Notes: generated by a model not told the origin, from the sequence alone. A stretch of DNA of 64,000 bases from Pedobacter sp014947265 (GCF_014947265.1 NZ_JADCNK010000008.1:124001-188000), one strand, 5' to 3'; positions 44,486 through 54,168 are shown, numbered from the stretch's first letter. Numbers and translations: made by a program.

Positions 44486-45842
44486 ACCTCACATTTTGCG
44501 GTATCTGGCTAAGGGAAACAATATCTTCAGGAATTTCCAATGCATATTTAGGGTCATTTGGTGCAAGGCTGTAATTTTTACCGTTCAACACCCTTGAAAG
44601 TGAAATGTTTTCGCCCTCCAGGTTTAACCTCTTTAAATCAATCCACCTCAACCCCCTCATTAACAATTCTTTTCTTCTTTCCTTCAGCACGAGTTTTAAA
44701 ACTGATGGAACGGATGTTACGGTATAGGGGATAAAACTTCCCTTCACATATCTTTTAACCAACAGCGTATTCAAATCATCTATTGCAGCAGCCAGATCGC
44801 CCGCCCTGGCTAAACACTCTGACCTGATTAACAGTTGCTCATCGGTTGTGATTCCTGATGATATGGATGCTGCCCCGCTAAAACTGCCCTTCCAGCCAAA
44901 ACTTCCATTATTGTTATTCCGGAAATAGATCTGTTTCCTTAGGTCATTTGGATCGTACATATTATAGAGTTCCGGAACAATCCTGGCCCTGGTATTTCCC
45001 ATTATCTGTAAAATCTTTGAGGTAGACTCATAAATAACTTCGCTTGAGAAGCGATCTACAGGGAAAGACTTTGATGGCAACAAGTTGTTAAAATCAATCA
45101 ATGCCGTTTTTACCTTCAAACACGAATCCGAGTAATTAAACGCCCGGTCATATTCGCGCATAGACAAGAACACCCTGGCAAGGTAACCGAAAGCCGCCTG
45201 TTGGCAGGGTCTTGTCGGGTGGATTAACTTAGGGGAAAGCAGCCTGGCCGACCTCGTTAAATCATCTATTGCCTTCGCGTAGCTTTTTTGTACACTGCTC
45301 CTTTCTGAAGGCTCATTGAAATCTGTGCTTTCCCTCAATACAACCCCGGGGGCTGTTTCTGCTGTGGCTGCCTGATAACTCAACGACCATATCTGTAGTG
45401 CATTAAAAACTGATTTTCCCCTAAAAAAATAGGCCTGCCCCATTATATCATCATAAACTACCGCGTTTTGGGAGGTTCGCTCAATCGCTGCAATTTTCTC
45501 CAGAACGGTATTACTCAGGTAGATCAAACTGTAAATCACAGACCAATCGTTAGCATCTGCCCCTTTTTCAAACAAGTGGTCTTTTTCCCAGGTGTATTTC
45601 CGTTGTTCGGTCTGGTAAAGCAAACTGTTAAAATCAGCATCTGCAACATAGTAATCATCTGCACTAATTTCACCGGAAATCGGGTCTGCAGCTGCAGTGA
45701 TGTTCACATTGTTAAGTAAAGCCTGCAGATCGGATAAATTTTGCGGAACAGAAAGCTTTTTATCCGGTTTCTCATCCAGGAATTTTTTACAGCCAACCAG
45801 GCAGCATACGGCCAACAGACCGATAATTATTATATTTTTCAT
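44484..45842 (-). CDS. SusD/RagB-family lipoprotein
   Basis: A 452-residue surface lipoprotein: MKNIIIIGLLAVCCLVGCKK with a lipobox LVGC, then KFLDEKPDKKLSVPQ, the usual SusD start. TPR-like helices follow (ARVFLSMREYDRAFNYSD, YDDIMGQAYFFRGKSVFN) and the C-terminus carries RRKELLMRGLRWIDLKRL. SusD proteins hand glycans or other oligomers to SusC. It lies 11 bases after susC. There are no glycosidases nearby, so the cargo may be peptide. Confidence 0.95.
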   Translation of the reverse strand: MKNIIIIGLLAVCCLVGCKKFLDEKPDKKLSVPQNLSDLQALLNNVNITAAADPISGEISADDYYVADADFNSLLYQTEQRKYTWEKDHLFEKGADANDWSVIYSLIYLSNTVLEKIAAIERTSQNAVVYDDIMGQAYFFRGKSVFNALQIWSLSYQAATAETAPGVVLRESTDFNEPSERSSVQKSYAKAIDDLTRSARLLSPKLIHPTRPCQQAAFGYLARVFLSMREYDRAFNYSDSCLKVKTALIDFNNLLPSKSFPVDRFSSEVIYESTSKILQIMGNTRARIVPELYNMYDPNDLRKQIYFRNNNNGSFGWKGSFSGAASISSGITTDEQLLIRSECLARAGDLAAAIDDLNTLLVKRYVKGSFIPYTVTSVPSVLKLVLKERRKELLMRGLRWIDLKRLNLEGENISLSRVLNGKNYSLAPNDPKYALEIPEDIVSLSQIPQNVR

Positions 45843-45853
45843 GTTATTATTTT

Positions 45854-48800
45854 TTAGAGCCCCATCCTAAAACCGGCAGAAAATGTTTTCCCGGGCGCTA
45901 CCGTTGTTAAGTTATTTCCATAATCAGGATCAATACCATCTTTATTTGCCCTCCATACCAAGCCCAGATTTGATGCAACACAAAATATTGTGCACGATCT
46001 GATCAATCCCTGTGGCAGCTTGAATGTGTAATTCAAATTGATGTACTGAAATCGTACATGATCGCCTTTTGAGATCAATACTTCAGTACCTTTATAAAAA
46101 TTATCTCTCGCCACTGAGTTTGGGTATACCAATGAAGGAACATTTGTAAAGTTTTCATCACCCGGGTTTTGCCATCTTTTAGAAAAATCGCTATGGGCAG
46201 CCAGGCCAGAAAACATGGTATTGTAGGTAATTGAGTTTCGCCTGAAATAATAACCGGCCTTAAAACTCATCTGGATATTCAGCTCAAAACGCCGGTATGA
46301 AAAGGTATTCCTGAAAAGCCCAAATGCGGTAGGCAATGCCGAACCGAAATACACCAGGTCGGACAGTTGTGTAGAACTACCTGTTAAGGCGCTATAGTTT
46401 TTGGTGACCTGGTTATTCAAAATACCCTGCGGATCTCCGTTTACAGGATCGAGCCCTGCCCATTTGTATCCGAACACCGAATATACCGGGCTCCCGATAA
46501 TTCCGGATATCGGCGGGCTGCCCGGGTTACCCACCAAAGTGCTTCCCTGTAAATTGGAGATAAAATAACCGGTAATCTGATCATGATAGAGACTCACACT
46601 CAGATCGGTGCCCCACTTAAAATCCCTGTCGATATTCTTCGACTGCAATTGAATTTCGTATCCGGTACCCTTCATACTGGCCACATTTTTCAGAATTGAT
46701 GCGCCAACGCCACCAGAATAATCTAAAAGCGAGTTGCCAAACAATTTTTTGCCGTTTTTCCTGTAATACTCAACCGTTCCCGAAATGCGCCCATTAAAAA
46801 GTACAAAGTCTAACCCGGCATTAAACATGCCCAGGCTTTCCCATTGCAGCTCCGGATTTGCATAATTGCTGAACCTGGCCGATGGTTCAGGAAGGTATGC
46901 AGAGGTTCCGGTATAAAAAATCGTGGTAACCGCTGTCATAGAAGGGTCTATGTTGCCCGAAACGCCATAAGTCATCCTGATTTTAAGCTGGGGCACCCAT
47001 TTTAATTTAAAAAAAGGCTCGCTGCCTAGGTTCCAGCTCATGCCCGAAGACCACAAGGGGTTCCACCTGTTATTTATGTTTACCCCAAAGTTGTTAGAAG
47101 CATCTTTTCTGGCACTTGCCGAAAGCGTATATCTGCCCTTGTAGGTATAACCTGCATTGCCGAAAAGCGACACAAACCGTGTTGTATTTTCGTTTATACT
47201 GTTTCCGTCAGGAATTAATGAACCGGCCCCTGTAATAATAGAAGGAAACTGGGTGGTATAATCTACATAGCCAAAAGATAAGTTCTCCTCATTGTACCCA
47301 TATAACCTGGAAGACCTGCCTGAGAGTTTTGCGTGTCTTCCTTCTGCTCCAATAAAAGCATCAACCTGGTGGTCGCCCCCCGTAAAATTATAGTTTAGCT
47401 GCCCCCTTAGATTATGTACTTCCAGGTTATTGCTGCTGTTATCCAGTATGCCGCCTTTGGGCAATTTGTATATCACTACATTATTTACATATTGGGCAAA
47501 ATCGTTCACCAGGTTCCGGGCAAAGTAACTATCCTTATCATATAAATTTTTATTTTCAAAACTTTGGTTTTCGTACTGGTATTTTACCTCGGCGGTAAAA
47601 GCATAAGGAAGTTTGTATTTTATTCCTGCGTTCAGGTTTATATCATTCAGGGAAGAATTACCTATAATGTGCCGGTCATCGTTAAGCGGGTAATACGACC
47701 AATCCTGAAGCTGGCCACCTGCTGCAGCCTGGAGATAGCTCAGTCTTCTTTCTTTTTGCAAAACCAGGGCATTGCCATTTTCATCAGCAAGCCTGGCATA
47801 CGGATATAAAGAATTACCGATAAAACCAATTGATCCAAATCCCTGCCTGCCTGATGCATTTTTATTCCTGGTATAATTTATGCCGCCGCTCAGCTCAAGC
47901 CTGGCAACAGGCCGGAAGGTGATCTGGTACCGGTTTGTAAAGCGCTTAGATAAGGCAGACAGATCTGATTTGCCGTAATCGTAACCTAAAGATGCAATCC
48001 AGGCCAGTTTTTCGTTTCCGGCACTTAAACTTAAACTGCCCTGTGTATTAACGCTGTTGGTATATTTGTACCTCAAAAAATCGTCCCTAACATCGAGCAA
48101 CTTTAAGGCATTAATTTGTTGTTGTGCCTGGGCGGCAGATAATGCACCATTATTCCTGGCCACCAAAATCTCTACAACAGGGGTTAATACCGGCCTGGTT
48201 ACCGCATTGATCTGCGAATTATAAAATCCCTTATCAAATAAAAAAACTTCATTTTCGATATAATCAGCAGACGAAACCAGCGGGAGTTTATAAAGATCGG
48301 GCCGATCTGCAATTGAGGTATTCAGGTTAAAATCAACCTGTAGCGGATTATTGAATTTTGATTTTTTAGACGTGATCACAATTACCCCATTGCCAGCCCT
48401 TGCTCCCCATATACTCGATGCCGCAGCATCTTTAAGGATAGTGATGTCCTGGATATCGTTCGGGTTAATGTTATTGATATCGCCTTCGTAGGGGAAATTA
48501 TCTAAAATAACCAGCGGAGATTTCGGGCCCCTGATGGTACTTAACCCCCTGATCATAATTTTGCCGGTTGCATTGGTCGACCGATCGACCATCAGGCCCG
48601 AAGCAACCGCCTCGAGCCGCGTTAAAATATCCTTTCCTACCTGCTGATTTAAGATTTTATTGTTCAACTGGGTGAAAGAACCCGTGGCTCTTTCTTTGGG
48701 CAAATTCTGGTAGCCCGTATTAATCTGGATATCCTCAAGCTGCTTCACCTCCGCAATCAACGAGACCACCAACAACTGATCAAACGGAAGCTCAATTTTC

Positions 48801-49036
48801 CTCTCCAGGAGTTTGTAACCCAAAAATTTAAAAGTAAAGTTGTATATCCCGGGTTTTTCATTCAAGACCGCAACACCATCCTGATCAGAAATGGCCATTA
48901 ACCTGGCCCCTGTTTTCACCTCTACCCCACTAACGGGCAAGCCGGAGGCACTGTCTATAATTTTTACTTTCGAAAAACTCTGGCCGAAACCTTTGCAGGC
49001 CAGCAATGTCATTATCATTAATAAAAAATGTTTCAT
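45854..49036 (-). CDS. SusC/RagA-family TonB-dependent outer-membrane transporter
   Basis: A 1060-residue TonB-dependent receptor. A signal peptide (MKHFLLMIMTLLACKGFG) is followed by a carboxypeptidase-like beta domain (VKIIDSASGLPVSGVEV). The plug is seen in GKIMIRGLSTIRGPKSPLVI, ITILKDAAASSIWGARAGNG and VIVITSKK. A long barrel ends with TTVAPGKTFSAGFRMGL. It forms the pore under the SusD lid. Its ATG overlaps the tlpA-like stop in an ATGA, so translation is coupled. Confidence 0.95.
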   Translation of the reverse strand: MKHFLLMIMTLLACKGFGQSFSKVKIIDSASGLPVSGVEVKTGARLMAISDQDGVAVLNEKPGIYNFTFKFLGYKLLERKIELPFDQLLVVSLIAEVKQLEDIQINTGYQNLPKERATGSFTQLNNKILNQQVGKDILTRLEAVASGLMVDRSTNATGKIMIRGLSTIRGPKSPLVILDNFPYEGDINNINPNDIQDITILKDAAASSIWGARAGNGVIVITSKKSKFNNPLQVDFNLNTSIADRPDLYKLPLVSSADYIENEVFLFDKGFYNSQINAVTRPVLTPVVEILVARNNGALSAAQAQQQINALKLLDVRDDFLRYKYTNSVNTQGSLSLSAGNEKLAWIASLGYDYGKSDLSALSKRFTNRYQITFRPVARLELSGGINYTRNKNASGRQGFGSIGFIGNSLYPYARLADENGNALVLQKERRLSYLQAAAGGQLQDWSYYPLNDDRHIIGNSSLNDINLNAGIKYKLPYAFTAEVKYQYENQSFENKNLYDKDSYFARNLVNDFAQYVNNVVIYKLPKGGILDNSSNNLEVHNLRGQLNYNFTGGDHQVDAFIGAEGRHAKLSGRSSRLYGYNEENLSFGYVDYTTQFPSIITGAGSLIPDGNSINENTTRFVSLFGNAGYTYKGRYTLSASARKDASNNFGVNINNRWNPLWSSGMSWNLGSEPFFKLKWVPQLKIRMTYGVSGNIDPSMTAVTTIFYTGTSAYLPEPSARFSNYANPELQWESLGMFNAGLDFVLFNGRISGTVEYYRKNGKKLFGNSLLDYSGGVGASILKNVASMKGTGYEIQLQSKNIDRDFKWGTDLSVSLYHDQITGYFISNLQGSTLVGNPGSPPISGIIGSPVYSVFGYKWAGLDPVNGDPQGILNNQVTKNYSALTGSSTQLSDLVYFGSALPTAFGLFRNTFSYRRFELNIQMSFKAGYYFRRNSITYNTMFSGLAAHSDFSKRWQNPGDENFTNVPSLVYPNSVARDNFYKGTEVLISKGDHVRFQYINLNYTFKLPQGLIRSCTIFCVASNLGLVWRANKDGIDPDYGNNLTTVAPGKTFSAGFRMGL

Positions 49037-50301
49037 GGTTTACTATTTAGATTTAAAACCTGGTTTTTGCTAAGCACTACCATGGGTATGGAACGATGCT
49101 CTAAGACCGCATTTATGCCGTAGCCATTGAGGTAACTGTTGAGCATTTTAACACTCGCACACATTGGCACCTTCAGGTCAATCTGGAAATCTATGCCCGT
49201 TTCATCCATAACAGGCATAGCCACCCAGGGCTGCTCTTCCAGCCGCATGCGCAACCATTCTATCTTCCCATTGGTAATTTGTCCATTTTCCCTGAATACG
49301 GTATTGGCCGCCACACCCCCTTTAGCTATGAGCTTTGACGGATCGCTTTTGTTGTATTTTAACACCAGGCATTGCTGCTCCCTTAGCTCCACCACGGCGC
49401 TGTATCCGCAGTTAGTGTTGATAAAATGTAAGAGATTTTGGTAGAGGTGGCTGCTATCGGCCCTAGGCTGCCAAAAATCGATATTCCAGAGTTCAGCGGG
49501 GGCATATTTTAAATTTTCAAAATCGTCCTTATCTTCGAAAGCGAGTACCATCCTGGCCGGAGAGAACCAGTTAAAAGCCCGCCGGGCAACCTGAATGTAA
49601 ATATTCCTGAGGGTAGCGTTTTTAACCAATAGCCCGGCACTCTTGCCCCCATCCCGCTTTTCAAATCCGGCGCCGAGTCCCTCAATTTTACCTTTAACCA
49701 TGATATTAATGGCCACCGCCTGGCCAGGCAGCTGCTCCATAAACAATGGGGCATTCCCATTTAAATCATAATAAGAAACCAGTTCGTTTCTACCTGAAAT
49801 AATGTTATCGATGTTGGTTTTTGTGAAGGACGCTGCCGTGGTAAAACCCAATATTTTTCCATCGCGACCGATCCAAACCAGGTGCGGAATAAATTTATGG
49901 GGAAAAGACTTATTCAGCACAGTATCTGCAATAATAGAGGTTAAGCCATTGCCCAAAACGTTCCTTTTAGAACTGAAAAAGTTTTGCACCAGCTCTGCCT
50001 TTTCCTTGCTTACCCGCACCACTTCAACCGCTCCGTGATAATTTTGGAGCACCGCTTGCTGCCCTGGCATATCTGCAATGCACGGGCCGCACCAGGTGGC
50101 CCAAAAATCAAGGACGATAATTTCCCCCTTCAATTCGTTGAGCGTTTTTTTTAATACCTGCCCCCGCTCAAAAGCCAGGTGCTCTGCAGACCAAAAACTG
50201 GCAGGCAGCACATCGCCCACCTTTAATGCCCAGGTATTAGCCTGTGCGAAAAGTGTATAATTGAACAACAGAATAAAGCCTGTTAACATAATTTGTTTCA
50301 T
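49033..50301 (-). CDS. TlpA-like thioredoxin-domain protein of a SusCD operon
   Basis: A 422-residue exported protein (signal MKQIMLTGFILLFNYTLFAQ) with a thioredoxin domain at about 25-170 and active site WATWCGPC with Cys71 and Cys74. The C-terminal 250 residues form a second, unassigned domain. It is the first gene of a leftward operon with susC and susD. The pairing of a disulfide reductase with SusCD suggests uptake of a cysteine-containing or metal-binding peptide; this is inferred. Confidence 0.85.
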   Translation of the reverse strand: MKQIMLTGFILLFNYTLFAQANTWALKVGDVLPASFWSAEHLAFERGQVLKKTLNELKGEIIVLDFWATWCGPCIADMPGQQAVLQNYHGAVEVVRVSKEKAELVQNFFSSKRNVLGNGLTSIIADTVLNKSFPHKFIPHLVWIGRDGKILGFTTAASFTKTNIDNIISGRNELVSYYDLNGNAPLFMEQLPGQAVAINIMVKGKIEGLGAGFEKRDGGKSAGLLVKNATLRNIYIQVARRAFNWFSPARMVLAFEDKDDFENLKYAPAELWNIDFWQPRADSSHLYQNLLHFINTNCGYSAVVELREQQCLVLKYNKSDPSKLIAKGGVAANTVFRENGQITNGKIEWLRMRLEEQPWVAMPVMDETGIDFQIDLKVPMCASVKMLNSYLNGYGINAVLEHRSIPMVVLSKNQVLNLNSKP

Positions 50302-50632
50302 AAATTTTGGTTTAATCAGCAGCAGTTAGCATCTCAAAAGCTTTAGCCGGCATAAAAACCGGACTAAAGCCTGCCGTACCTGCTTTGCGGACCAGGCGGA
50401 AACGGCATTGATTACCTTAAGCCCTTTAAAATTTTTGGCATAAACAGGCTACACCAAAAAAAATAGCTGATGGTTAGTATTGGTTAAGTTGAAATATAAA
50501 TAGAGATAAACCCTGCCAGCCCGGCCCATTATTAAAGAACCTATTTCCACTAAGAACAAGAAAAGCAGGGCTAAAGCAAGTCACACCGGGTTTTTAGGTT
50601 TCAAGGCATAAAGCCTGTCGAAACCATAATAC
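50302..50632. other. Leader region before the tlpA-susC-susD operon, with inverted repeat
   Basis: A hairpin with arms GCTTTAGCCGG and CCGGACTAAAGC lies at 50339-50369. The segment 50515-50632 is one copy of a duplicated block (see 51187-51310). A small reading in the minus strand ends DRLYALKPKNPV at about 50583-50640. Confidence 0.5.
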
Positions 50633-50929
50633 TTACTTAGTGCCATACCCAGGGGGATTATCAGTTAAACAAAATGGAACAATATGATTATCCCCGCAAT
50701 CCCAAATACCAGGAACTGGATCATAAACAGACAAGAAACAACCAAAATTATTGCTCTCCACCTGTTTCTTACCTGAACTTCCCAACACCTGCCCCGAGTC
50801 AGATTTCGGGGCTATAACTACCTCCTGCCCACTACCGGGCACAGTAAAAACACCCAGTAAAGCCAATGGCGTATAAAGAAAAGCCCAACAGAGAAAAAAA
50901 AGTGGCAGATAACTATTGTTGTTCTTCAT
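50633..50929 (-). CDS. Small secreted Cys-containing protein
   Basis: The start chosen is ATG 50927-50929, giving 98 residues: MKNNNSYLPLFFLCWAFLYT begins a signal peptide, and the mature part has GSGQEVVIAPKSDSGQVL and a tail with three Cys (FGCFLSVYDPVP, WDCGDNH, PFCLTDNPPGYG). No family is recognised. It lies upstream of the leftward tlpA-susC-susD operon on the same strand; about 330 bases separate them. It could be an exported substrate of that system, an idea based on location and cysteines only. Confidence 0.5.
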   Translation of the reverse strand: MKNNNSYLPLFFLCWAFLYTPLALLGVFTVPGSGQEVVIAPKSDSGQVLGSSGKKQVESNNFGCFLSVYDPVPGIWDCGDNHIVPFCLTDNPPGYGTK

Positions 50930-51186
50930 CAAAAGCAAAAATTTTGGTAAAACATTAATTAACAAAAGCAAAGACCGCATCTGGAAATAACATTCCTGAA
51001 CAGCTAAAGCCTCCACTGCACCCAATTGCATAACAGGTTAAGCAGCAGGAAAAAGTCGACCTCGGCCTAAAATCCGGGCATACCAATCACAGCAAAACCG
51101 ATTATTTTTTCAAACGCAAAAAACAGACAATGGAAGGGAAAATAAACTAAGAAACCGGGCGTCACGTTTGAAAGCAAATAAAAAAT

Positions 51187-51310
51187 GAGGCAGGCTATCA
51201 TCATTAAGAACCTTATTTAATATTAATCATAAATAGCCAACCTGCCCCATCTCAGAAAATCACTCCGGATTCCTGGGTTTCAAGGCATAAAGCCGATCAA
51301 ATGGGCAACT
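51187..51310. repeat. Duplicated block, counterpart of 50515-50640
   Basis: Both blocks share TTTCAAGGCATAAAGCC and a run like CATTAAGAACCTTATTT next to a CAGG/CCTG inverted pair. Read on the minus strand both encode a peptide end with DRLYALKP, then K or R, then NP. Confidence 0.55.
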
Positions 51311-51427
51311 TAACAGGAACTGGCATAGAAATACTTGAAAATGATGAACAATTAAAATAACATATTGGGGTATACTCACCGCGGGAAGTACCAACCAGTT
51401 AATCCAATATATTTTTTGTTTGCTCAT
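51260..51427 (-). CDS. Possible 55-residue membrane peptide
   Basis: ATG 51425-51427 to TGA 51260-51262. The peptide begins MSKQKIYWINWLVLPAVSIP, has a hydrophobic stretch YVILIVHHFQVFLC and ends FDRLYALKPRNPE. The same C-terminal words occur in the duplicated block at about 50583-50640. The ATG lies within an inverted repeat CTCATAA/TTATGAG (51423-51443), which could control it. Expression is not proved. Confidence 0.35.
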   Translation of the reverse strand: MSKQKIYWINWLVLPAVSIPQYVILIVHHFQVFLCQFLLSCPFDRLYALKPRNPE

Positions 51428-51462
51428 AATCGTATGTTATGAGTCCTGGCGGAGAGAGGAAA

Positions 51463-51616
51463 AGTGGGCTTCCCAAACCATAACCTCATAATGTTTCTCA
51501 CGCCTTACGTTGAAATGGAATTACAGCAGAAGCCCACTCTTATTTTGGAAGCTAAAGATAGCTATTCCGCTATAAGAAATGGGATAAAATCTGCTGTCCT
51601 GCTCCAACGGCGTGAG
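51463..51616. other. Interleaved inverted repeats, possible structured RNA
   Basis: AGTGGGCTTC (51463-51472) pairs with GAAGCCCACT (51529-51538), while CTCACGCC (51497-51504) pairs with GGCGTGAG (51609-51616). The two perfect pairs are interleaved (1-2-1'-2'), so a pseudoknot could form in RNA. No gene covers the stretch. Confidence 0.45.
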
Positions 51617-52207
51617 ATTTGAGGTTGCAAGACTCTTAATTTTACCTTTACTGGTTTTATTTTTTATTATGTAAATGTAATTAAAAAAAACTTAATGTCA
51701 AGTAATTACATGACAATTTTAAATAAAATATAAAAGCCTTTGCTGATTATATTTTAATTGGTAATGAAATGATTAGTGAGAAAGAAAAAATAATTCTGAA
51801 AAGATTCGGTCAGCATTTAAAATCTTTAAAAGTTTAACGCCAGACTGGAATAGTATAAATTTCATGATATATTGGCAAATCTGGAAACCAGCAGTAACTG
51901 AAGGAAGAAGCAGCAAATAATGATATTTAATTTAAGAACATTTAGCCTTTACATATGCTTCAGCTACAGGTTATAAGTTTATCTAATTATCAAAGAGTTT
52001 TATTTCAATTTCGAGGCATAGTCATCAAAGTTCAAGCCAGCCCCTGCTTAACTTTCATCAGGGTATCTGGGCGCTTTACTAGAAGGGTGAAAATTGGACA
52101 CAACCGTAAAGCCTCGCAAATGCTTCCAAATTTCTTTGCTGTTTTTCTGCCGATTGTGGATAAACTGATATTATACAATAGTGTTATGAGAATTATCAGG
52201 ACACATC
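51617..52207. other. AT-rich intergenic stretch with a possible HTH-gene remnant
   Basis: A 22-codon reading at 51769-51837 (MISEKEKIILKRFGQHLKSL) followed in frame after the stop by RQDWNSINFHDIL resembles the N-terminus of Xre-type regulators, probably a decayed gene. A minus-strand reading near 52040-52170 (STIGRKTAKKFGSICEAL) also looks protein-like but has no start. Nothing intact is supported. Confidence 0.35.
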
Positions 52208-53374
52208 TCATTTCTTTTCAACTTCTAATTTTCTTAATTTGCCGTCTTGAGACCTTAAGGTTATAATAGACCTTTCTTTCCCTTCAAGAATTGACTTTTT
52301 ATTGAGCAGATCACAAAAATCTACGGTTTCAAAACGAATACCGTCAACTTCGACAATCTGTTCGCCTAAAGCAACGCTATCACTTGCTTCATCCCAAACG
52401 AGGCCAACAATCAATTTATTGTTGTTAAAAGTTGGTTGAAACGGCCACTGCTTTTCAGCCAAATCTATCTCTTTAGCATTGCCTTCAAAATAAAACTTCT
52501 TGTTTATGAAGTCAATGGTAACGATAGCATAGTTAAGCATTTTAGAGCCCAATCTTGCTCCTGACCCTTTACTCGTTACAGTCATAACATTTTTTAAATG
52601 TACGTCAGCAATGTTAAAAGTTAGGAATTTCAATAACAACTTCTCATTATCCTTTTCCATGCCAAATGCTCCTATCTGATTGGCTCCATAACCCTTTGTG
52701 ACTATTTCGTAAACTTTCGCTTTTTTAAGCTGTTCCATCGAAGTTTCAGAAAGTGAGAGCAGGCCATTGTCACCTGTATCAAAATTTACCTTCATTGTTG
52801 AATTCCCTGAGAGCTGCACTTTAAATACAGGATAGCTCTGAATGGTGTCTAAAAAGAGGCTAATTCCCTTGTTGTCGCCTAGTTGAAGCTTCTCAGTAAG
52901 ATCGGTTATGATTATAGTTTTTTTCTGGCTGTTTATTTGGATGATCGAATTCCTAAGTAAGTTGCTTCCTATAATGCCTTCAACATTCCAGCATTTAAAA
53001 AAGTCGGGAACTCCGACAACCGCTGGTATACCACTGAAGTTAAGGTTACCTAAGGCAATATCCTTAATGATGACTGTCGAGCTAGAAGTCTTGTTTCCAT
53101 TTACATCTTTTACCTGATCATTCTCAAGTTTGTCTGCATTTACTGCAGTTAAAATTTTTGAACTCAGGCACATCGGAGCCCCTGTATCAAACAAGAAGTT
53201 ATAATCGATCCCATTGATTTTTACTTTAACTATCATTTTGCCATTTATATCCTGATAGGGTATTTCCTCAAAATAATTTGTTGCTTTTGTTCCTCCTTTA
53301 TTGTACGAAAAACTCTGCGAGAAACTATACTCAGTTATAAGCAAAAAAAAAGTGATAAATAAAATTCTATACAT
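52208..53374 (-). CDS. Retropepsin-like aspartyl protease, secreted
   Basis: A 388-residue protein with a signal peptide (MYRILFITFFLLITEYSFSQ). It has two aspartyl protease half-motifs, FLFDTGAPMCLSS and VNFDTGDNGLLSLS, as in clan AA single-chain proteases of Bacteroidota. The C-terminal 90 residues look PDZ-like (GEQIVEVDGIRFETVDFCDL). It should act in the periplasm or at the surface. It is monocistronic; a perfect 16-bp palindrome lies 96 bases upstream. Confidence 0.85.
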   Translation of the reverse strand: MYRILFITFFLLITEYSFSQSFSYNKGGTKATNYFEEIPYQDINGKMIVKVKINGIDYNFLFDTGAPMCLSSKILTAVNADKLENDQVKDVNGNKTSSSTVIIKDIALGNLNFSGIPAVVGVPDFFKCWNVEGIIGSNLLRNSIIQINSQKKTIIITDLTEKLQLGDNKGISLFLDTIQSYPVFKVQLSGNSTMKVNFDTGDNGLLSLSETSMEQLKKAKVYEIVTKGYGANQIGAFGMEKDNEKLLLKFLTFNIADVHLKNVMTVTSKGSGARLGSKMLNYAIVTIDFINKKFYFEGNAKEIDLAEKQWPFQPTFNNNKLIVGLVWDEASDSVALGEQIVEVDGIRFETVDFCDLLNKKSILEGKERSIITLRSQDGKLRKLEVEKK

Positions 53375-53722
53375 GTTCCTGTTTTAAATCCGAAACTAAC
53401 TAAAATTAGGGAAGCGGATAAGCGTGCGCGGGAATTTTAACTATAATTAACATCCCAAATTGATTTGGTCTCCATGTACATGGAGAGGCAGATCTACTCT
53501 CGTCATTGATGACAATATCCACATATACAGTGTTATTTCTACCATTAATCCCTGGTTATTTGACAATCATCCAGTGCCGAAAATCTATTCTAATGTTTGT
53601 AATATGAACTCTTAAAAACGTTTCTCTAATGTTCGATTCTCATAAAATAAATCCATAAATCTAATCAAAATTCTACTTTCTGATGATGAGTTTTTGATAA
53701 TTTAAAGGGCGAAAACAGCTAG
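53375..53722. other. Promoter region of the aspartyl protease gene
   Basis: About 350 AT-rich bases hold no gene. The palindrome at 53470-53485 is the only clear feature. Confidence 0.5.
53470..53485. promoter_or_regulatory. Perfect 16-bp palindrome upstream of the aspartyl protease gene
   Basis: CTCCATGTACATGGAG is fully self-complementary and centred about 103 bases before the protease start. A dimeric regulator could bind here; no regulator gene adjoins. Confidence 0.35.
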
Positions 53723-53910
53723 CTAAAAATCTTCTTTTGTACAGATCATGTGACCCGCTTTGGTGTTCCACAATTCCGGTTCAAATTTTCTGCTGGCGGA
53801 TATTTCTACAGGTTTTCCGTCAACGGTAATCCTTAAATAAACAGGAACAGCACCTTTAAAATAGTTTTTTGGTTTTTCAAATAGAAAAGCAGGCTAAAAT
53901 TGGTTTTCAT
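53723..53910 (-). pseudogene. Truncated, frameshifted tyrosine recombinase (integrase), N-terminal part
   Basis: From ATG 53908-53910 it reads MKTNFSLLFYLKN. One base missing in an A-run shifts the frame, after which KPKNYFKGAVPVYLRITVDG, VEISASRKFEPELWN and TKAGHMICTKEDF follow to a TAG at 53723-53725. This is the arm-DNA-binding N-terminus of Bacteroidota phage-type integrases. The core and catalytic domains are missing. A second truncated copy starts at 59558, and both lie beside the direct repeat that leads to tRNA-Lys. Confidence 0.8.
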
Positions 53911-54165
53911 AATCTCTCGATTTTAGTTAAACAAACATAGCTTTGCTTCTAAAAATACACAAGATGTTCAGTTTTTAACAACCTATACAATAGTTGATTA
54001 TGTACGATTCGGTGAGTCAATTTTAACCATTTTGCCTTACTCACCGAATCACTCACCAATTTTTGTGAATTCATGTGATTTTTGACAATTCCCTAAAAGC
54101 AAAAACCCTGCTAATCGTGCGTTTGCAGGGTTTTATACATTTTGATAGTCTTTGGTGTGATCCCG
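53882..54165. repeat. Direct repeat A, attachment-site-like, with integrase start
   Basis: It aligns almost throughout with 59530-59813. Shared blocks include GAAAAGCAGGCTAAAATTGG, ACTCACCGAATCACTCACCA and the terminator AAAACCCTGC/GCAGGGTTTT, ending in TTTGGTGTGATCCCG, the 3' end of the tRNA-Lys. It contains a perfect 12-bp hairpin GATTCGGTGAGT/ACTCACCGAATC (54006-54050), perhaps integrase arm sites. Confidence 0.8.
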
Positions 54166-54168
54166 GTC

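Noticed and set aside
51955..52266. 103-codon plus-strand reading frame
   Set aside because: Overlaps the 3' end of the aspartyl protease gene and has no family pattern; composition is unlike neighbouring genes.
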